Source of the DNA: Verrucomicrobiota bacterium
GTDB taxonomy: Bacteria > Verrucomicrobiota > Verrucomicrobiia > Limisphaerales > UBA9464
Length of the DNA stretch: 49,456 nucleotides
Assembly (NCBI GenBank): GCA_017309115.1
Contig: JAFLEF010000054.1
Coordinates: 1-49,456 of the forward strand
Direction: 5' to 3'
Shown here: piece by piece, positions 26,228 through 34,878 of the stretch
How the letters are laid out: every line of letters starts with the position of its first letter
How positions within the stretch are numbered: position 1 is the stretch's first letter
Position numbers and translations under genes: made by a program
Notes under the pieces: generated by a model
What the model was told of the DNA's origin: nothing
Database searches by the model: none
Seen by the model: only the letters and a program-made list of their open reading frames with translations

Positions 26228-26632
26228 GGTAGGGCGGCGGTCTGCGGAGCCTTTGGAGTGCGGTAGCGAAGCCTACGTAGCTACCGCTTTCCCATTTTCC
26301 CACGTCGTAGACTGATGGGGCGTGTGCTTCCTCTAGCCCGGATATTTCACACTCTTTCTGCTGTGGCTGGCTGCAAGCCCGTCTGGCGGCGTTGGCCTCG
26401 GGTTCCTCGCCGGACAGTATGTCCTCATACAGCCCGGTTTGGAACCGCTTCGGCCGCCTTGCCAGACGGGCTTTCGCTGCGCCTCGCGACGAAAGCTTGT
26501 GAAATATCCGGGCTAGGGAGGTGGACTGGCGACGCATCAATTGCCGCTACCGCCTCGCCCGTAGTAAAGCGGTAGCTTCGCAGGCTTCGCCACCGTACTG
26601 CTCCAAACGCTTCGCGTGACGAACTGACCTTC
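26228..26632. repeat. Nested repeat island: outer inverted hairpin repeats around a MITE-like element
   Basis: The 438-base gap before the hydrolase gene has no gene. 26231-26255 is a family A half. 26256-26292 (TTTGGAGTGCGGTAGCGAAG then GCTACCGCTTT) and 26564-26612 (AAAGCGGTAGCTTCGCAGGC then CCACCGTACTGCTCC) are inverted copies of the family E hairpin. Between them lies the 185-bp element described separately. The outer copies look like one palindromic repeat split by the inner insertion. Confidence 0.75.
26333..26517. mobile_element. MITE-like element with 18-bp perfect terminal inverted repeats
   Basis: CTAGCCCGGATATTTCAC (26333-26350) and its exact reverse complement (26500-26517) bound 185 bp. 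A second inner inverted pair is present: AAGCCCGTCTGGC near 26375 and GCCAGACGGGCTT near 26462. No coding capacity for a transposase. The ends resemble those of IS elements I associate with PVC bacteria (IS1380-like), but that link is from memory and the target duplication is not clear. Probably moved in trans. Confidence 0.75.
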
Positions 26633-26654
26633 CCAAGGCACGTTCGCGGAAACC

Positions 26655-28046
26655 ATGAAGATCCATTTCCTCGGAGCCTCCCGCACCACCACGGGCTCGA
26701 TGTACTTGCTCGAGCTCAATGGCCGAAAAGTGCTGTTGGAATGCGGCTTGTTCCAAGGACACCGAGGCGAGTCGGTCGAACGGAATCAGAACTTCCCCTT
26801 CGACCCCCGGGAACTGGACGCAGCTATCCTCAGCCACGCGCACATCGATCACTGCGGCAACCTTCCGAACCTCTACAAGCAGGGCTTTCGCGGAAACATC
26901 TATTGCACGTTCGCCACCCGCGATCTGGCGGCCCTGTTACTATCGGATTCCGCGCACATCCAGCAGTCCGACGTCGAGTACGTGAACAAGCTGCGCGCCC
27001 GCCGCAACGAGCCTCCCGTGGCCCCACTGTATTCCGTTCAGGACGCCGAGAAGGTCACCCGACAATTCGTCGCCGTGGGGTACGACCGTTCCCTTCCCGT
27101 CACCGATGGACTCAATGTGACCTTTGTCGATGCCGGCCATATTCTGGGTTCCGCCCAGGTCATTTTGGATGTCCGGGAAGGTGACCGACGGTTCCGCTAC
27201 CTCTTCAGCGGCGACGTCGGCCGCGGCGGGGATCCAATCCTGCGGGATCCGGTTCCCGTAGAGAATGTCGACTTCCTCCAAATCGAAAGCACCTACGGCA
27301 ATCGCGACCATGAGCCGCGAACCGAAAACCCCTGCGCGTTTCAAGACGTCTCCCAAACCCTTCGTAATGGCGGCAAGGTCATCATTCCGGCCTTCGCAGT
27401 CGGACGTACCCAACAGATCGTCTACGCGCTCAAACGCTGCATGGAGGGCAAGCTCATGCCGTCCGCCCCAGTGTTTGTCGACAGTCCCCTCGCCGTCAGT
27501 GCCACCGAGGTGTTCCGTCTGCATCCGGAATGCTTCAACGAAACCACCTACGAGTTTTTGCTCCAGGAAGGCAGTCCGTTCGAAATGCCGAATCTCACGT
27601 ACATCCGCAACGTGGAGCATTCCAAAAAGCTCAACGAGATGTCCGGGGGCATGATCATCATCAGCGCCTCCGGAATGGCTGAAGCCGGCCGGATTCGTCA
27701 TCACCTCCGGAATCATCTCGGCAATTCCCAGAATCTCGTTCTGTTCGTCGGCTACTGCGCCGAACACACCCTGGGAGCGCAGCTTCGGTCCGGACGAAAT
27801 CCCGTGAACATCTTCGGCGAACCGGTCGAAGTCCGCGCCCCGATTCGAGCCATTGACTCGCTCTCCGGTCACGCCGACCGCCGCGAACTGTCCGATTACG
27901 TCCGCCGACTCACCGGATCCATCAAACGGGCGTTTGTGGTTCACGGCGAAGAAGACCAATCCCTGGCCTTCGCCAAAACGCTGGAGACGCTCCGACCCGG
28001 AGCCGACGTGGTCGTGCCCGTTCGCGGTCAGGTCGAAGAAGTCTGA
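26655..28046 (+). CDS. MBL-fold beta-CASP hydrolase (RNA-processing type)
   Basis: 463 residues. Metallo-beta-lactamase fold with zinc motif HAHIDH (H61, H63, D65, H66), DAGHILGSAQ, FSGDVGRGGDPIL and ESTYGNRDHEP, then the beta-CASP insert and the C-terminal RMMBL part (IISASGMAEAGRIRHHLRNHL, VEVRAPIRAIDSLSGHADRRELSDYV, VVHGEEDQS). Proteins of this layout are nucleases acting on RNA, such as archaeal CPSF-like and bacterial RNase J relatives. This sequence is closest to the stand-alone bacterial type often annotated as exonuclease. ATG start; right of the repeat island. Confidence 0.93.
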   Translation: MKIHFLGASRTTTGSMYLLELNGRKVLLECGLFQGHRGESVERNQNFPFDPRELDAAILSHAHIDHCGNLPNLYKQGFRGNIYCTFATRDLAALLLSDSAHIQQSDVEYVNKLRARRNEPPVAPLYSVQDAEKVTRQFVAVGYDRSLPVTDGLNVTFVDAGHILGSAQVILDVREGDRRFRYLFSGDVGRGGDPILRDPVPVENVDFLQIESTYGNRDHEPRTENPCAFQDVSQTLRNGGKVIIPAFAVGRTQQIVYALKRCMEGKLMPSAPVFVDSPLAVSATEVFRLHPECFNETTYEFLLQEGSPFEMPNLTYIRNVEHSKKLNEMSGGMIIISASGMAEAGRIRHHLRNHLGNSQNLVLFVGYCAEHTLGAQLRSGRNPVNIFGEPVEVRAPIRAIDSLSGHADRRELSDYVRRLTGSIKRAFVVHGEEDQSLAFAKTLETLRPGADVVVPVRGQVEEV

Positions 28047-28056
28047 TCCCGCCGTC

Positions 28057-28329
28057 CTACTCGGCCGTGGTAGGATCAATCATTCGCCGCACTTCCGAAA
28101 TGCGCTGGGCGGGAAACCCGCCTTGCCGGGCATGTTCGCGGATCAGTTCGGCATTCGGAGCGAGATACACGCAGTACACCTTGTCATCGGTCACGTAGCT
28201 CTCCACCCACTGCACCTGGGGCCCCAGATGGCGCAAGACCCCGCACGACTTCTGGGAGATGGCCTGCAACTGCTCCGGGGTCAGTGATCCCGCACCGGGA
28301 ATTTCCCGTTCGATGAGGTATTTCGGCAT
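28057..28329 (-). CDS. DUF4242 family protein (SCO4226-like)
   Basis: 90 residues. PKYLIEREIPGAGSLTPEQL then QAISQKSCGVLRHLGPQVQW, WVESYVTDDKVYCVYLAP and HARQGGFPAQRISEVRRMIDP match the DUF4242 family, whose Streptomyces member SCO4226 binds nickel. Ferredoxin-like alpha/beta barrel, often dimeric. Biological role unclear. It ends 10 bases from the convergent hydrolase, and its start lies 24 bases downstream of the glgC stop on the same strand, so it could be a trailing gene of the glgC transcript. Confidence 0.9.
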   Translation of the reverse strand: MPKYLIEREIPGAGSLTPEQLQAISQKSCGVLRHLGPQVQWVESYVTDDKVYCVYLAPNAELIREHARQGGFPAQRISEVRRMIDPTTAE

Positions 28330-28353
28330 GCGTAAGGAGGGAAGGCGCTGGAA

Positions 28354-29649
28354 TCAGATGATGGTGTTGGCCGGGATCACAGCTCCCTTGGGAATTACCA
28401 AAACCCCGTCGCGAATGTAGTACAGCGGATGATCCACCTCGCTGGGCTTGCCCGCCGGACTGAGGACACAGCCTTCGCCGACCCGGACGTTCTTGTCGAC
28501 GATGGCATTCTCGATTCGGGAGCCCCGGCCAATGCCCAGGGCGATTCCCAGGTGTTCCGGACGGGACTGGCGGGACGGCGTGTCGTAGTAGTCGGCCCCC
28601 ATCATGACCACGTTGGATAGGAACGATCCCTCGTCGAGAACTGACCGGATGCCGATGACGCTGTTTTGGATGCGGGCATTGCTGATGACGCAGCCGTCGG
28701 CAATCACCGCCCGATCGATCGCCGCGCCATTGATCTTGCTGGCCGGAAGGAAACGCGGGCGGGTGAAAACCGGCGGATCGAAGAAGTTGAACTTCGGTAG
28801 GCTGGCTGCCTGATCTAGATTGGCCTCGTAAAAGCTGCGAATCGTTCCGATGTCCTCCCAGTAGCCTTGATACACATACGAAAACAGCCGCTTGTTCTCG
28901 ATGGCGCCCGGGATGATGTGCTTGCCGAAATCGGTCAGATTGTTGTTCAGCAGTTCAAACAACACCTCCCGGTTGAACACGTAAATGCCCATCGATGCCA
29001 GGAAGAGGTCGGTGTCGCCCTGAATTCCCAGCTGGCCATAGCTGTTTCGATCCACCTTCAGTGAATCCAACACCGCCGGATCCTTGGGCTTCTCGACGAA
29101 CCGGGTGATTCGTCGCTCCGCATTCACCTGCATGATCCCGAGGGACGACGCATCCTTGGCCATTACGGGAATGGTCGCGATCGTGACGTCCGCCGAGGTC
29201 TCCGCGTGCTGCTCAATGATCTTCTGGAAGTCCATCCGGTACAATTGATCGCCGGAAAGGATTAGCGCGTAGCGGAAATCGGTATTCTGAAAGTGCATCA
29301 GGTTCTTCCGCACCGCATCGGCCGTACCCTGATACCACGACGTCGAGGAGAACGTCTGTTCCGCTGCGAGAATCTCCACGAACCCATTGCCGAAGTGGTC
29401 GAACTTGTAACTTTGCGAGATATGCCGGTGCAACGAGGCGGAATTGAACTGCGTCAGCAGATACATCCGCATGATCCCGGAGTTGATGCAGTTTGAGATC
29501 GGGATGTCGACCAGACGGTACTTGCCCGCCAACGGCACGGCAGGTTTGGCGCGCTCCCGGGTTAGCGGAAAGAGCCGGGTCCCCTGTCCGCCCCCCATAA
29601 TGACGGCGAGGGTGCGGTTGCGGAGTTCGGCAAGTCGGGCTGTGGGCAT
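28354..29649 (-). CDS. glgC: Glucose-1-phosphate adenylyltransferase (ADP-glucose pyrophosphorylase)
   Basis: Makes ADP-glucose from glucose-1-phosphate and ATP, the committed step of glycogen synthesis. Seen: N-terminal GGGQGTRLFPLTRERAKPAVPLAGKYRLVDIPISN (read in parts) with the nucleotide loop and FBP/activator-site lysine region, WYQGTADAVRKNL, GDQLYRMDFQ, RFVEKPKDP, EDIGTIRSFYEAN and a left-handed beta-helix C-terminus with hexapeptide-like repeats (GRGSRIENAIVDKNVRVGEG). 431 residues is typical. glgB lies 11 kb away on the same strand, so the glycogen genes are not clustered here. Confidence 0.96.
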   Translation of the reverse strand: MPTARLAELRNRTLAVIMGGGQGTRLFPLTRERAKPAVPLAGKYRLVDIPISNCINSGIMRMYLLTQFNSASLHRHISQSYKFDHFGNGFVEILAAEQTFSSTSWYQGTADAVRKNLMHFQNTDFRYALILSGDQLYRMDFQKIIEQHAETSADVTIATIPVMAKDASSLGIMQVNAERRITRFVEKPKDPAVLDSLKVDRNSYGQLGIQGDTDLFLASMGIYVFNREVLFELLNNNLTDFGKHIIPGAIENKRLFSYVYQGYWEDIGTIRSFYEANLDQAASLPKFNFFDPPVFTRPRFLPASKINGAAIDRAVIADGCVISNARIQNSVIGIRSVLDEGSFLSNVVMMGADYYDTPSRQSRPEHLGIALGIGRGSRIENAIVDKNVRVGEGCVLSPAGKPSEVDHPLYYIRDGVLVIPKGAVIPANTII

Positions 29650-29768
29650 GGCGGAAGTGGTTGGGAAAAACGTCGAGAGCTGGGAAAGGGATAGTCGTCC
29701 CGCCCTCCGAGCTCAAGCCGGGAACACGCCCACCCAGGGAATCACCGGGAATCACCCCCGCCCCCCAT

Positions 29769-32054
29769 TCACGGAACCGTCACGACCACCGTGCTAACCA
29801 CGTTCTGGGTGGGATCATAGGTGTAGCCGGTAAGGGCGACTTTCGTGAGGGAGAAGGTTGCCTGCGAACCCGAGGTGAGCACTTTGGAATCAATTAACAC
29901 CTGCCCCGTCGCATCCGTGAGCTTGGTCTTGTTGTTGGCCAGTACCCCAGCCCAGCGCCCCGTCACGGACACTCCCGCCACGGGGGTTCCCGTCAGAGTG
30001 GTGATGGTCACTAGGGCCCTGAGGATGGTTCCTCCCGTAGCCGGAGCCGAGGTTACCGTGATCGACTGAATTCGCAGAACGGTGGAGGTCACCGGGGGCG
30101 TCGCCGTGATCGAAGTACTGGTTTCGTTGGCCGCCCCTTCGTCGTCGGTCACCCGGAGGGTAACGATGTAGGTACCGGGATTGACGAAGGTCTTTTGAAC
30201 GTTCGTCCCTTGGCCAGAGCTGCCATCTCCGAAATTCCATTCGTACGCCACCAGATCGCCATCCAGATCACGGGAGCCAGATCCGTCAAACATCACGGCC
30301 AACGGGGTAGTCCCCGAGCTCGTACTCACGGCGATCGAAGCCACCGGCGGCTGGTTGATAGCTGGATTGGTGACCTCAATCACCACGGAGTCTGAATGAC
30401 TCAACCCCTGTTCATCCGTCACCGTCAACGTGGCCGTGTACTGGCCCGGGTTCAGATAGCTGTGGTCCACCACTATTCCGGAAGCCCCCGTCCCATCTCC
30501 GAAATCCCACTCGTATCCGGAGATCGACGTGTCGGTATCGAACGACAACGAACCGTCGAATCGCACCGCCAAGGGCGCCGGACCGGAGGCCACGTCGGAC
30601 TGGGCCACGGCCACCGGCGCCACCGCCACGGTCGGACTGACCACGGTTCCCGTGATCGTGTACTGACCGAGCGATCCGTAGGAGGTGTAACCCGAGACCG
30701 GAGGCGCGCCTTTGCCCGTGCCCTGAACGATCAGGAAGTAGGTCCCAGCCGGAACCGTCAGATTGAAGGAGGCCCCGAGGGTGGTTCCCGGATTGGACGT
30801 ACCGAGCAACGCACCGGACGACGTTCGCAATTCGGCGCGAATGTCGAGGTTGGGCCCGGGCGTGAAAGCGGCGATCGTTAGGGTCAGCGGCCCGGCCCCG
30901 GCCGAAAACGCAAACACATCGACATCAGTGCTCCGCTCGATGATTCCCCCACCGGACAGTTGGGTTCCCACCGGGAAGTAACTGGCGGCCTCGCTGGTGT
31001 TGCCATGGTCATCCAGTCGATGACTCAGGCCATAGGTGATCATCACGGCCAGATCGTCCTGGGTATTGTTGGCGTTGGTGTATTCGCCCCGACTCCACTG
31101 CGTCAGATTCCGCGAGTAGCCCACCCCCATGATCGGCGCCCAGCCCGTTTCCCCCGAACCATTGCCGGCGAAATAGGCCGTCCCGCCAATCACCCCATCG
31201 TGACTCAATCCCAAGGCGTGCCCGGCTTCGTGTGACGCCGCCTCGGCGATGTTCTTCGGATTGCTGACACCCAAGGCATCGGAGAACACCAGGGAGGGTT
31301 TCCGGAAATCCCCGATCTCATTGAACGTTCCCACATACGACACACCGCCGTAGTTGCCGAAAATGGAGGTCAGCGGACTCACCAGCACCCGGACTCCGTA
31401 GACGTCGTCCGCCGCATCGGACCGCGTGAGCTGATCTTCACTGGTCAACTCGGTAGTCACATCGACATCAAACGGAGCGAAGTCCTCCGCCACCCGCTGC
31501 CAAACCTGAATGATCCGGGAACGCTCGGTGTCATTGAAGGTCGTCGGCTTCCCATCCGAATCGTACGGCGCCGCCACAATCTCCGCGCCGCCGTTATAGA
31601 AAAACGCCCAAGCGTTGTCCGTCATCCGTTCCCCGTTGAAGTCCAAATAAATGGTGCGTTTCGCGCCGGGTCGACTGTGCAACTGAAACGCCTCGGCCGG
31701 CAGCGGCGTCGCCAGCGTTGTGGCGGTCACGCCCGTGGTGCCGGAAGCGGGTCCAGTCAGATCCGCCGAATCGGTGAACAGCAGACGGCCCCTCGGATCA
31801 ACGGCCAGGGATGAATCGGTCCGCAAACGCCAGTGCAGTTCGGTGACGCTGATGCGATGCGACTTCGCAATCTCCGGTAGTTCCGTTCCCCAAGAATCGA
31901 TCGCGTCCTGACCACGGCGCAGCAGTTCCCCGCCCCAGGAACGCGGCGACGGTGGCAAGTTCGGGACAGCGGCCGAAGAGGAAACCCACCAGGTGAAGGC
32001 CAGGAGCAGCGCCGACACGCGCCAACCGCCTGAAGAACTCAGGAACGGACACAT
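29769..32054 (-). CDS. Secreted metzincin-type metalloprotease with two PKD domains
   Basis: 761 residues from ATG 32054 (a TTG at 32063 is 3 codons earlier). Signal peptide SALLLAFTWWVSSSAA. Zinc site HEAGHALGLSH at about residues 275-285 with a Met-turn PIMGVGY near 309, so a metzincin (reprolysin/matrixin-like) protease. A pre-peptidase/PPC-like beta domain follows (VFAFSAGAGPLTLTIAAF, YFLIVQGTGKG), then two PKD domains (YEWDFGDGTG, YEWNFGDGSS) and a C-terminal Ig-like beta sandwich of about 100 residues. Expected to degrade extracellular protein; the PKD and Ig domains would mediate binding. No exosortase tail is present. Confidence 0.9.
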   Translation of the reverse strand: MCPFLSSSGGWRVSALLLAFTWWVSSSAAVPNLPPSPRSWGGELLRRGQDAIDSWGTELPEIAKSHRISVTELHWRLRTDSSLAVDPRGRLLFTDSADLTGPASGTTGVTATTLATPLPAEAFQLHSRPGAKRTIYLDFNGERMTDNAWAFFYNGGAEIVAAPYDSDGKPTTFNDTERSRIIQVWQRVAEDFAPFDVDVTTELTSEDQLTRSDAADDVYGVRVLVSPLTSIFGNYGGVSYVGTFNEIGDFRKPSLVFSDALGVSNPKNIAEAASHEAGHALGLSHDGVIGGTAYFAGNGSGETGWAPIMGVGYSRNLTQWSRGEYTNANNTQDDLAVMITYGLSHRLDDHGNTSEAASYFPVGTQLSGGGIIERSTDVDVFAFSAGAGPLTLTIAAFTPGPNLDIRAELRTSSGALLGTSNPGTTLGASFNLTVPAGTYFLIVQGTGKGAPPVSGYTSYGSLGQYTITGTVVSPTVAVAPVAVAQSDVASGPAPLAVRFDGSLSFDTDTSISGYEWDFGDGTGASGIVVDHSYLNPGQYTATLTVTDEQGLSHSDSVVIEVTNPAINQPPVASIAVSTSSGTTPLAVMFDGSGSRDLDGDLVAYEWNFGDGSSGQGTNVQKTFVNPGTYIVTLRVTDDEGAANETSTSITATPPVTSTVLRIQSITVTSAPATGGTILRALVTITTLTGTPVAGVSVTGRWAGVLANNKTKLTDATGQVLIDSKVLTSGSQATFSLTKVALTGYTYDPTQNVVSTVVVTVP

Positions 32055-32272
32055 ACGGTTCAAGGGACGAGAGTTTGGTGGGATCTCAGGGGATCCGGAA
32101 AGGCTGCTGCAATCTCAACCTCGGCAGCCTACGCAGAAACGCCCGCGAAAACCAAGCGTTCCGAACCGACTTTGGGGCCAATTGGCGAAGATTGGGGCGC
32201 TTCTCCCCATCCTGGGGGATGGCCATATGGGAGGCATCGCGACCGCACTCCACAGGAGAGCCCCCCTTCTCC

Positions 32273-32311
32273 TTCCCCGTCTTTTTCCTGTTTTCCGGCT
32301 TTCCAGATTCA
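32273..32311 (+). repeat. Family I short repeat
   Basis: TTCCCCGTCTTTTTCCTGTT then TTCCGGCTTTCCAGATTCA; a second copy is at 9409-9447. It lies 4 bases past the stop of the SGNH hydrolase, downstream on that strand. No other feature is seen in the 32064-32315 gap. Confidence 0.7.
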
Positions 32312-32315
32312 ACCC

Positions 32316-33371
32316 TCAGTTGCGCTTGGCCGTCCAGTCGTTGGACATCTCGTTGCCGTCGAAGTCAGTCGTCGTTTTTCCCGACAACTCGTTGCCGTTC
32401 AGTTTGCCCGACATTTTGTAGGTCATCGAGGTCCCATCCGGCCGATCCCGCTTCACCGTAAAGGAAAACTCCGAGCCGTTCACCTTACCGTTCTCCAGGT
32501 TAAGCCACCGATCGCCACCCCGGGAAAACCGTCCTGTCAGAGTCGACCCCGATTGCTGGAGCTCCATGGGAAACGAGACGGGCTGTCCGTCCGGCCCCGG
32601 TGTCGTGAAGGTCCAGGCGCCCGTCAGATCCGCCTTCGCCGCCGCCTTCACCGCGGAACCCCCCAGAACTTCGGCCAACTTCGGCTCCAAGGCCTCAGCC
32701 CAAAGCTGATAACCCGCCGGCGAAAGGTGCAGGAAATCCGGCATCAGATTCCGGGGAATCAGCCCCTCGGAGTCCACCATCAGCGGACCCAGATCCAGCG
32801 AAAACACCGACTTTTGGTCCGCCAGCTTGGCGATGATCTGATTCACCTGGAGCACCTTGCCGCGTTGCGGATTGGGATTCTCACCCCGGGGGAAGATCGC
32901 CAACAGCAGGATTTTGGTGTCGGGCAGGGTCGAGCGGAGTTTCTTCACGATCGCCTCCACGCCGTCGGCGATCTGGGAAACGGTGTTATCTTCACCGTTG
33001 GAGTTGTTGGTCCCGATCATGACCACGGCGGCCTTGGGTTTGAGACCCTTGAGGTTGCCATTCTCCAACCGCCACAGCACGTGTTGGGTCCGATCCCCGC
33101 CAATCCCCAAATTAATCGCATTCCGCGGGGCGTAATACTGTGCCCACACCTCCTTGCCTTCACCCTCCCAGCCCTGAGTAATCGAGTCGCCGATGAAGAT
33201 GACCTCAGACTTGGTTCCAAGTTCGGCCACCCGTTGATTCATCTGCTGCTGACGTTGCTTCCACCAGTCATCGCCGCGCGGAGCGGGTTCAACGGCGGAA
33301 TGTCCCCAAACGACCGTAGCGCTGGCGAAGGAGAGAAGGCTGACAACGAGGGAGGAAACGGTGCGGTTCAT
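32316..33371 (-). CDS. Secreted SGNH/GDSL hydrolase with C-terminal beta domain
   Basis: 351 residues from ATG 33371, where a signal peptide begins (SSLVVSLLSFASATVVWG); the open frame upstream runs across the tRNA and is not coding. SGNH blocks: IFIGDSITQGW (S63), NLGIGGDRTQHVLWRL (Gly block), MIGTNN (N122-N123) and PDFLHLSPAGYQ (D212, H215). This subset is related to platelet-activating-factor acetylhydrolase-like and carbohydrate esterases. After about residue 245 a separate lipocalin-like beta domain follows (TGAWTFTTPGPDGQPV, SGSTLTGRF, VTMDFDG-type strands). Probably removes acetyl groups from extracellular polysaccharide. Confidence 0.9.
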   Translation of the reverse strand: MNRTVSSLVVSLLSFASATVVWGHSAVEPAPRGDDWWKQRQQQMNQRVAELGTKSEVIFIGDSITQGWEGEGKEVWAQYYAPRNAINLGIGGDRTQHVLWRLENGNLKGLKPKAAVVMIGTNNSNGEDNTVSQIADGVEAIVKKLRSTLPDTKILLLAIFPRGENPNPQRGKVLQVNQIIAKLADQKSVFSLDLGPLMVDSEGLIPRNLMPDFLHLSPAGYQLWAEALEPKLAEVLGGSAVKAAAKADLTGAWTFTTPGPDGQPVSFPMELQQSGSTLTGRFSRGGDRWLNLENGKVNGSEFSFTVKRDRPDGTSMTYKMSGKLNGNELSGKTTTDFDGNEMSNDWTAKRN

Positions 33372-33538
33372 GGCAGAGAGGTTCTGTCTAGAGGACGCAA
33401 CTCGCCGTCGAAGATCAAGACGGCTTCCGTGGTAAATCACGATTGGAGGTCGCGAAAACCAACAAGAATCCCAGAAAAAGCGGGATTCTATCGAAATTTG
33501 GGAGGAAAGAATCGGAACGGTCCAACCTTGAGGAAAGT

Positions 33539-33615
33539 TGGAGCGAGCGAAGGGATTCGAACCCTCGACATTCACCTTGGCAAGGTGACGCTCTACCAGG
33601 CTGAGCTACGCTCGC
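33539..33615 (-). tRNA. tRNA-Gly (GCC)
   Basis: Reading the minus strand from 33615: acceptor stem GCGAGCG, TA, D-arm GCTC...GAGC with AGCCTGGTA loop, anticodon arm TCACC-TTGCCAA-GGTGA giving anticodon GCC, variable ATGTC, T-arm GAGGG-TTCGAAT-CCCTT, acceptor CGCTCGC, discriminator T and an encoded CCA at 33539-33541. 77 nt, all arms pair. No second tRNA is adjacent. Its 5' side faces a repeat block, so the block is not at the usual 3' integration side. Confidence 0.97.
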
Positions 33616-33694
33616 GCTCCGAAGCGCGAGATAAATGCGGGAACCGGCCCGAGTTGGCAAGCGGAGTTTTTGGGAAGGCGTGGTCCTTCGGTTC

Positions 33695-33838
33695 GTTCGG
33701 ATTCCCGGCTTCAGCCGGTCCCGCGTCGAAGCAACCCCTCGCGACACCCACCGGTAGGGATGGACCGCCGGGCCTTCCCCGCGTTGCCAGCGCAGCGCCG
33801 GAACGCGACAATTCCTGGTCAGCACCAGAATGCCTGCC
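33695..33838. repeat. Family D left half joined to an inverted, partial family B copy
   Basis: 33695-33749 (GTTCGGATTCCCGGCTTCAG then CCGGTCCCGCG) is the left half of the D element seen in full at 34581 and 36940. 33753-33838 (GGTAGGGATGGACCGCCGGG then GCGCCGGAACGCG and GGTCAGCACCAG) is family B reversed and diverged. Together with 33839-33894 (nothing seen) they fill the gap upstream of the tRNA. Confidence 0.75.
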
Positions 33839-33894
33839 GCGGTCCGGCTGGTGTGGAGTTGCCGCCCCATTCCCGAAGCGATACCACCGACCTC

Positions 33895-34266
33895 GTGAAT
33901 GACTTCCCCGCCTTTAAACGTTCGGCCGTGAGGTACTGGGAACGACGACGACTCATCTACAACGTGGCCCTCGTTTTGCCCGCCTGGCTGGGGTACGAGT
34001 TCACCGACATGATGAATTGGGTCGGCGACCGGCACGAACGGCATTACGGCTTCACGATTTCCTTGCTGGTCGTCTCAGCGATCGGCGCCAACATCTGCTA
34101 CACCTTCGCCTATGCCCTGGAGTTCCTACGGGGAAGCGATGATCCCTCATCAAACTAGTTGCGACAGGAGCGCACCCTCTGCTTCGTCTTCGGAGTCTTG
34201 TTCGCCATGTTGCTCGCGTTGATTGGCGGGCGGAATATTGCGCTGGCGGAATGGAACTATGGCTGA
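33895..34266 (+). pseudogene. Conserved membrane protein interrupted by an amber codon
   Basis: From GTG 33895 the frame reads VNDFPAFKRSAVRYWERRRL, IYNVALVLPAWLGYEFTD, two hydrophobic segments and YALEFLRGSDDPSSN, then TAG at 34156-34158. In the same frame it continues LRQERTLCFVFGVLFAMLLALIGGRNIALAEWNYG to a TGA at 34264-34266. The stretch after the TAG is a plausible third membrane helix with a conserved-looking end, and the TAG replaces what would suit a Trp (TGG). Total about 123 residues. Resembles a small Verrucomicrobiota membrane family, function unknown. A one-base change, read-through or sequencing error are the possible causes. Confidence 0.68.
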
Positions 34267-34287
34267 TCTGCAGAACCCGAGGACGCC

Positions 34288-34578
34288 ATGCAATCCGAGT
34301 TTAATTTCGACTCGAATCCCGCGGCGCCGGATGGACTCGCCGCCTGGCGCCGGGACCGGGATCAGCAGCGCCTCGCTTTGGCCCGGGCGAACGGCTTGCC
34401 CCTGAATCACCGCTGCCGGGTGACGCTGTTGGGTGACGTAGTTCTGGAAGGCTTTCTCCGCCTCGCCGAGGAAGAATTGTTCCTCCACGAACCAACGCGC
34501 GATCTCCGCCTGCGCCTCCAGATCGACCGCTGCAGTTTCACCCCCCGCGAAATCCTCTCCCTCGTCCGACTCGACTAA
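34288..34578 (+). CDS. Conserved hypothetical protein
   Basis: 96 residues, ATG start. Reads SEFNFDSNPAAPDGLAAWRR then DQQRLALARANGLPLNHRCRV, a short beta segment TLLGDVVLEGFLRLAEEELFL and IDRCSFTPREILSLVRLD at the C-terminus. The N-terminal half is a charged helix and the C-terminal half looks like an SH3/Sm-like beta barrel (a G-x-V-x-L-E-G pattern as in RNA- or DNA-binding small proteins). I know no assigned function. Its GTG/ATG choice is unambiguous. Followed by a repeat block. Confidence 0.7.
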   Translation: MQSEFNFDSNPAAPDGLAAWRRDRDQQRLALARANGLPLNHRCRVTLLGDVVLEGFLRLAEEELFLHEPTRDLRLRLQIDRCSFTPREILSLVRLD

Positions 34579-34580
34579 CA

Positions 34581-34701
34581 GGTTCGGGGTCCCTGCGTCA
34601 GCCGGTCCTGTCGCAGAAGCAACCCTTCACGACATCCCTCACGAATTCCTTGATCGCCGGAGGGGCCCACCGCTCCGCCGTCTTAAGGCGGGACTCCGAA
34701 C
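34581..34701. repeat. Family D inverted-repeat element, full copy 1
   Basis: 121 bp. Left end GGTTCGGGGTCCCTGCGTCAGCCGG; right end CCGCTCCGCCGTCTTAAGGC then GGGACTCCGAAC. The right end is close to the reverse complement of the left end, so the element can fold into one long stem. The middle (CACGACATCCCTCACGAATT then CCTTGATCGCCGGAG) is conserved with copy 2 at 36940-37059. No coding capacity. Directly followed by two family C sites. Confidence 0.85.
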
Positions 34702-34710
34702 TTCAACGAC

Positions 34711-34776
34711 AGAGTTCCAGGTAATCTGAAGCAGTCGCGCAATGGTTCGTAGTTCCAACAGAGTTCCAGGTAATCT
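34711..34776. repeat. Family C sites, two copies 49 bp apart
   Basis: AGAGTTCCAGGTAATCT at 34711-34727 and again at 34760-34776. The first continues GAAGCAGTCGCGCAATGGTT; the second diverges. The same 17-mer core (as reverse complement AGATTACCTGGAACTCT) is arrayed at the right end of the window (49253 onward). The rest of this gap to 34878 shows nothing else recognised. Confidence 0.88.
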
Positions 34777-34878
34777 GTCGGTGCAGGAAGGGAAGGAGTG
34801 AAGGACCAGCGGGGATTCCCCTTCCGCGGGCAGCCACGGCCTGATAATGCCCTTCCAGAATCTCGCCCCCTCCAACCC

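Noticed and set aside
26940-28079. 379-codon minus-strand frame opposite the beta-CASP hydrolase
   Set aside because: Shadow of a gene with complete catalytic motifs on the plus strand; no recognisable domain.
33539-33838. tRNA-Gly as an integration site for a mobile element
   Set aside because: The repeats lie on the 5' side of the tRNA, no duplicate of its 3' end was seen and there is no integrase.
32172-33902. 576-codon plus-strand frame opposite the SGNH hydrolase and across the tRNA
   Set aside because: Runs through a clear tRNA and is antisense to a gene with intact SGNH motifs.
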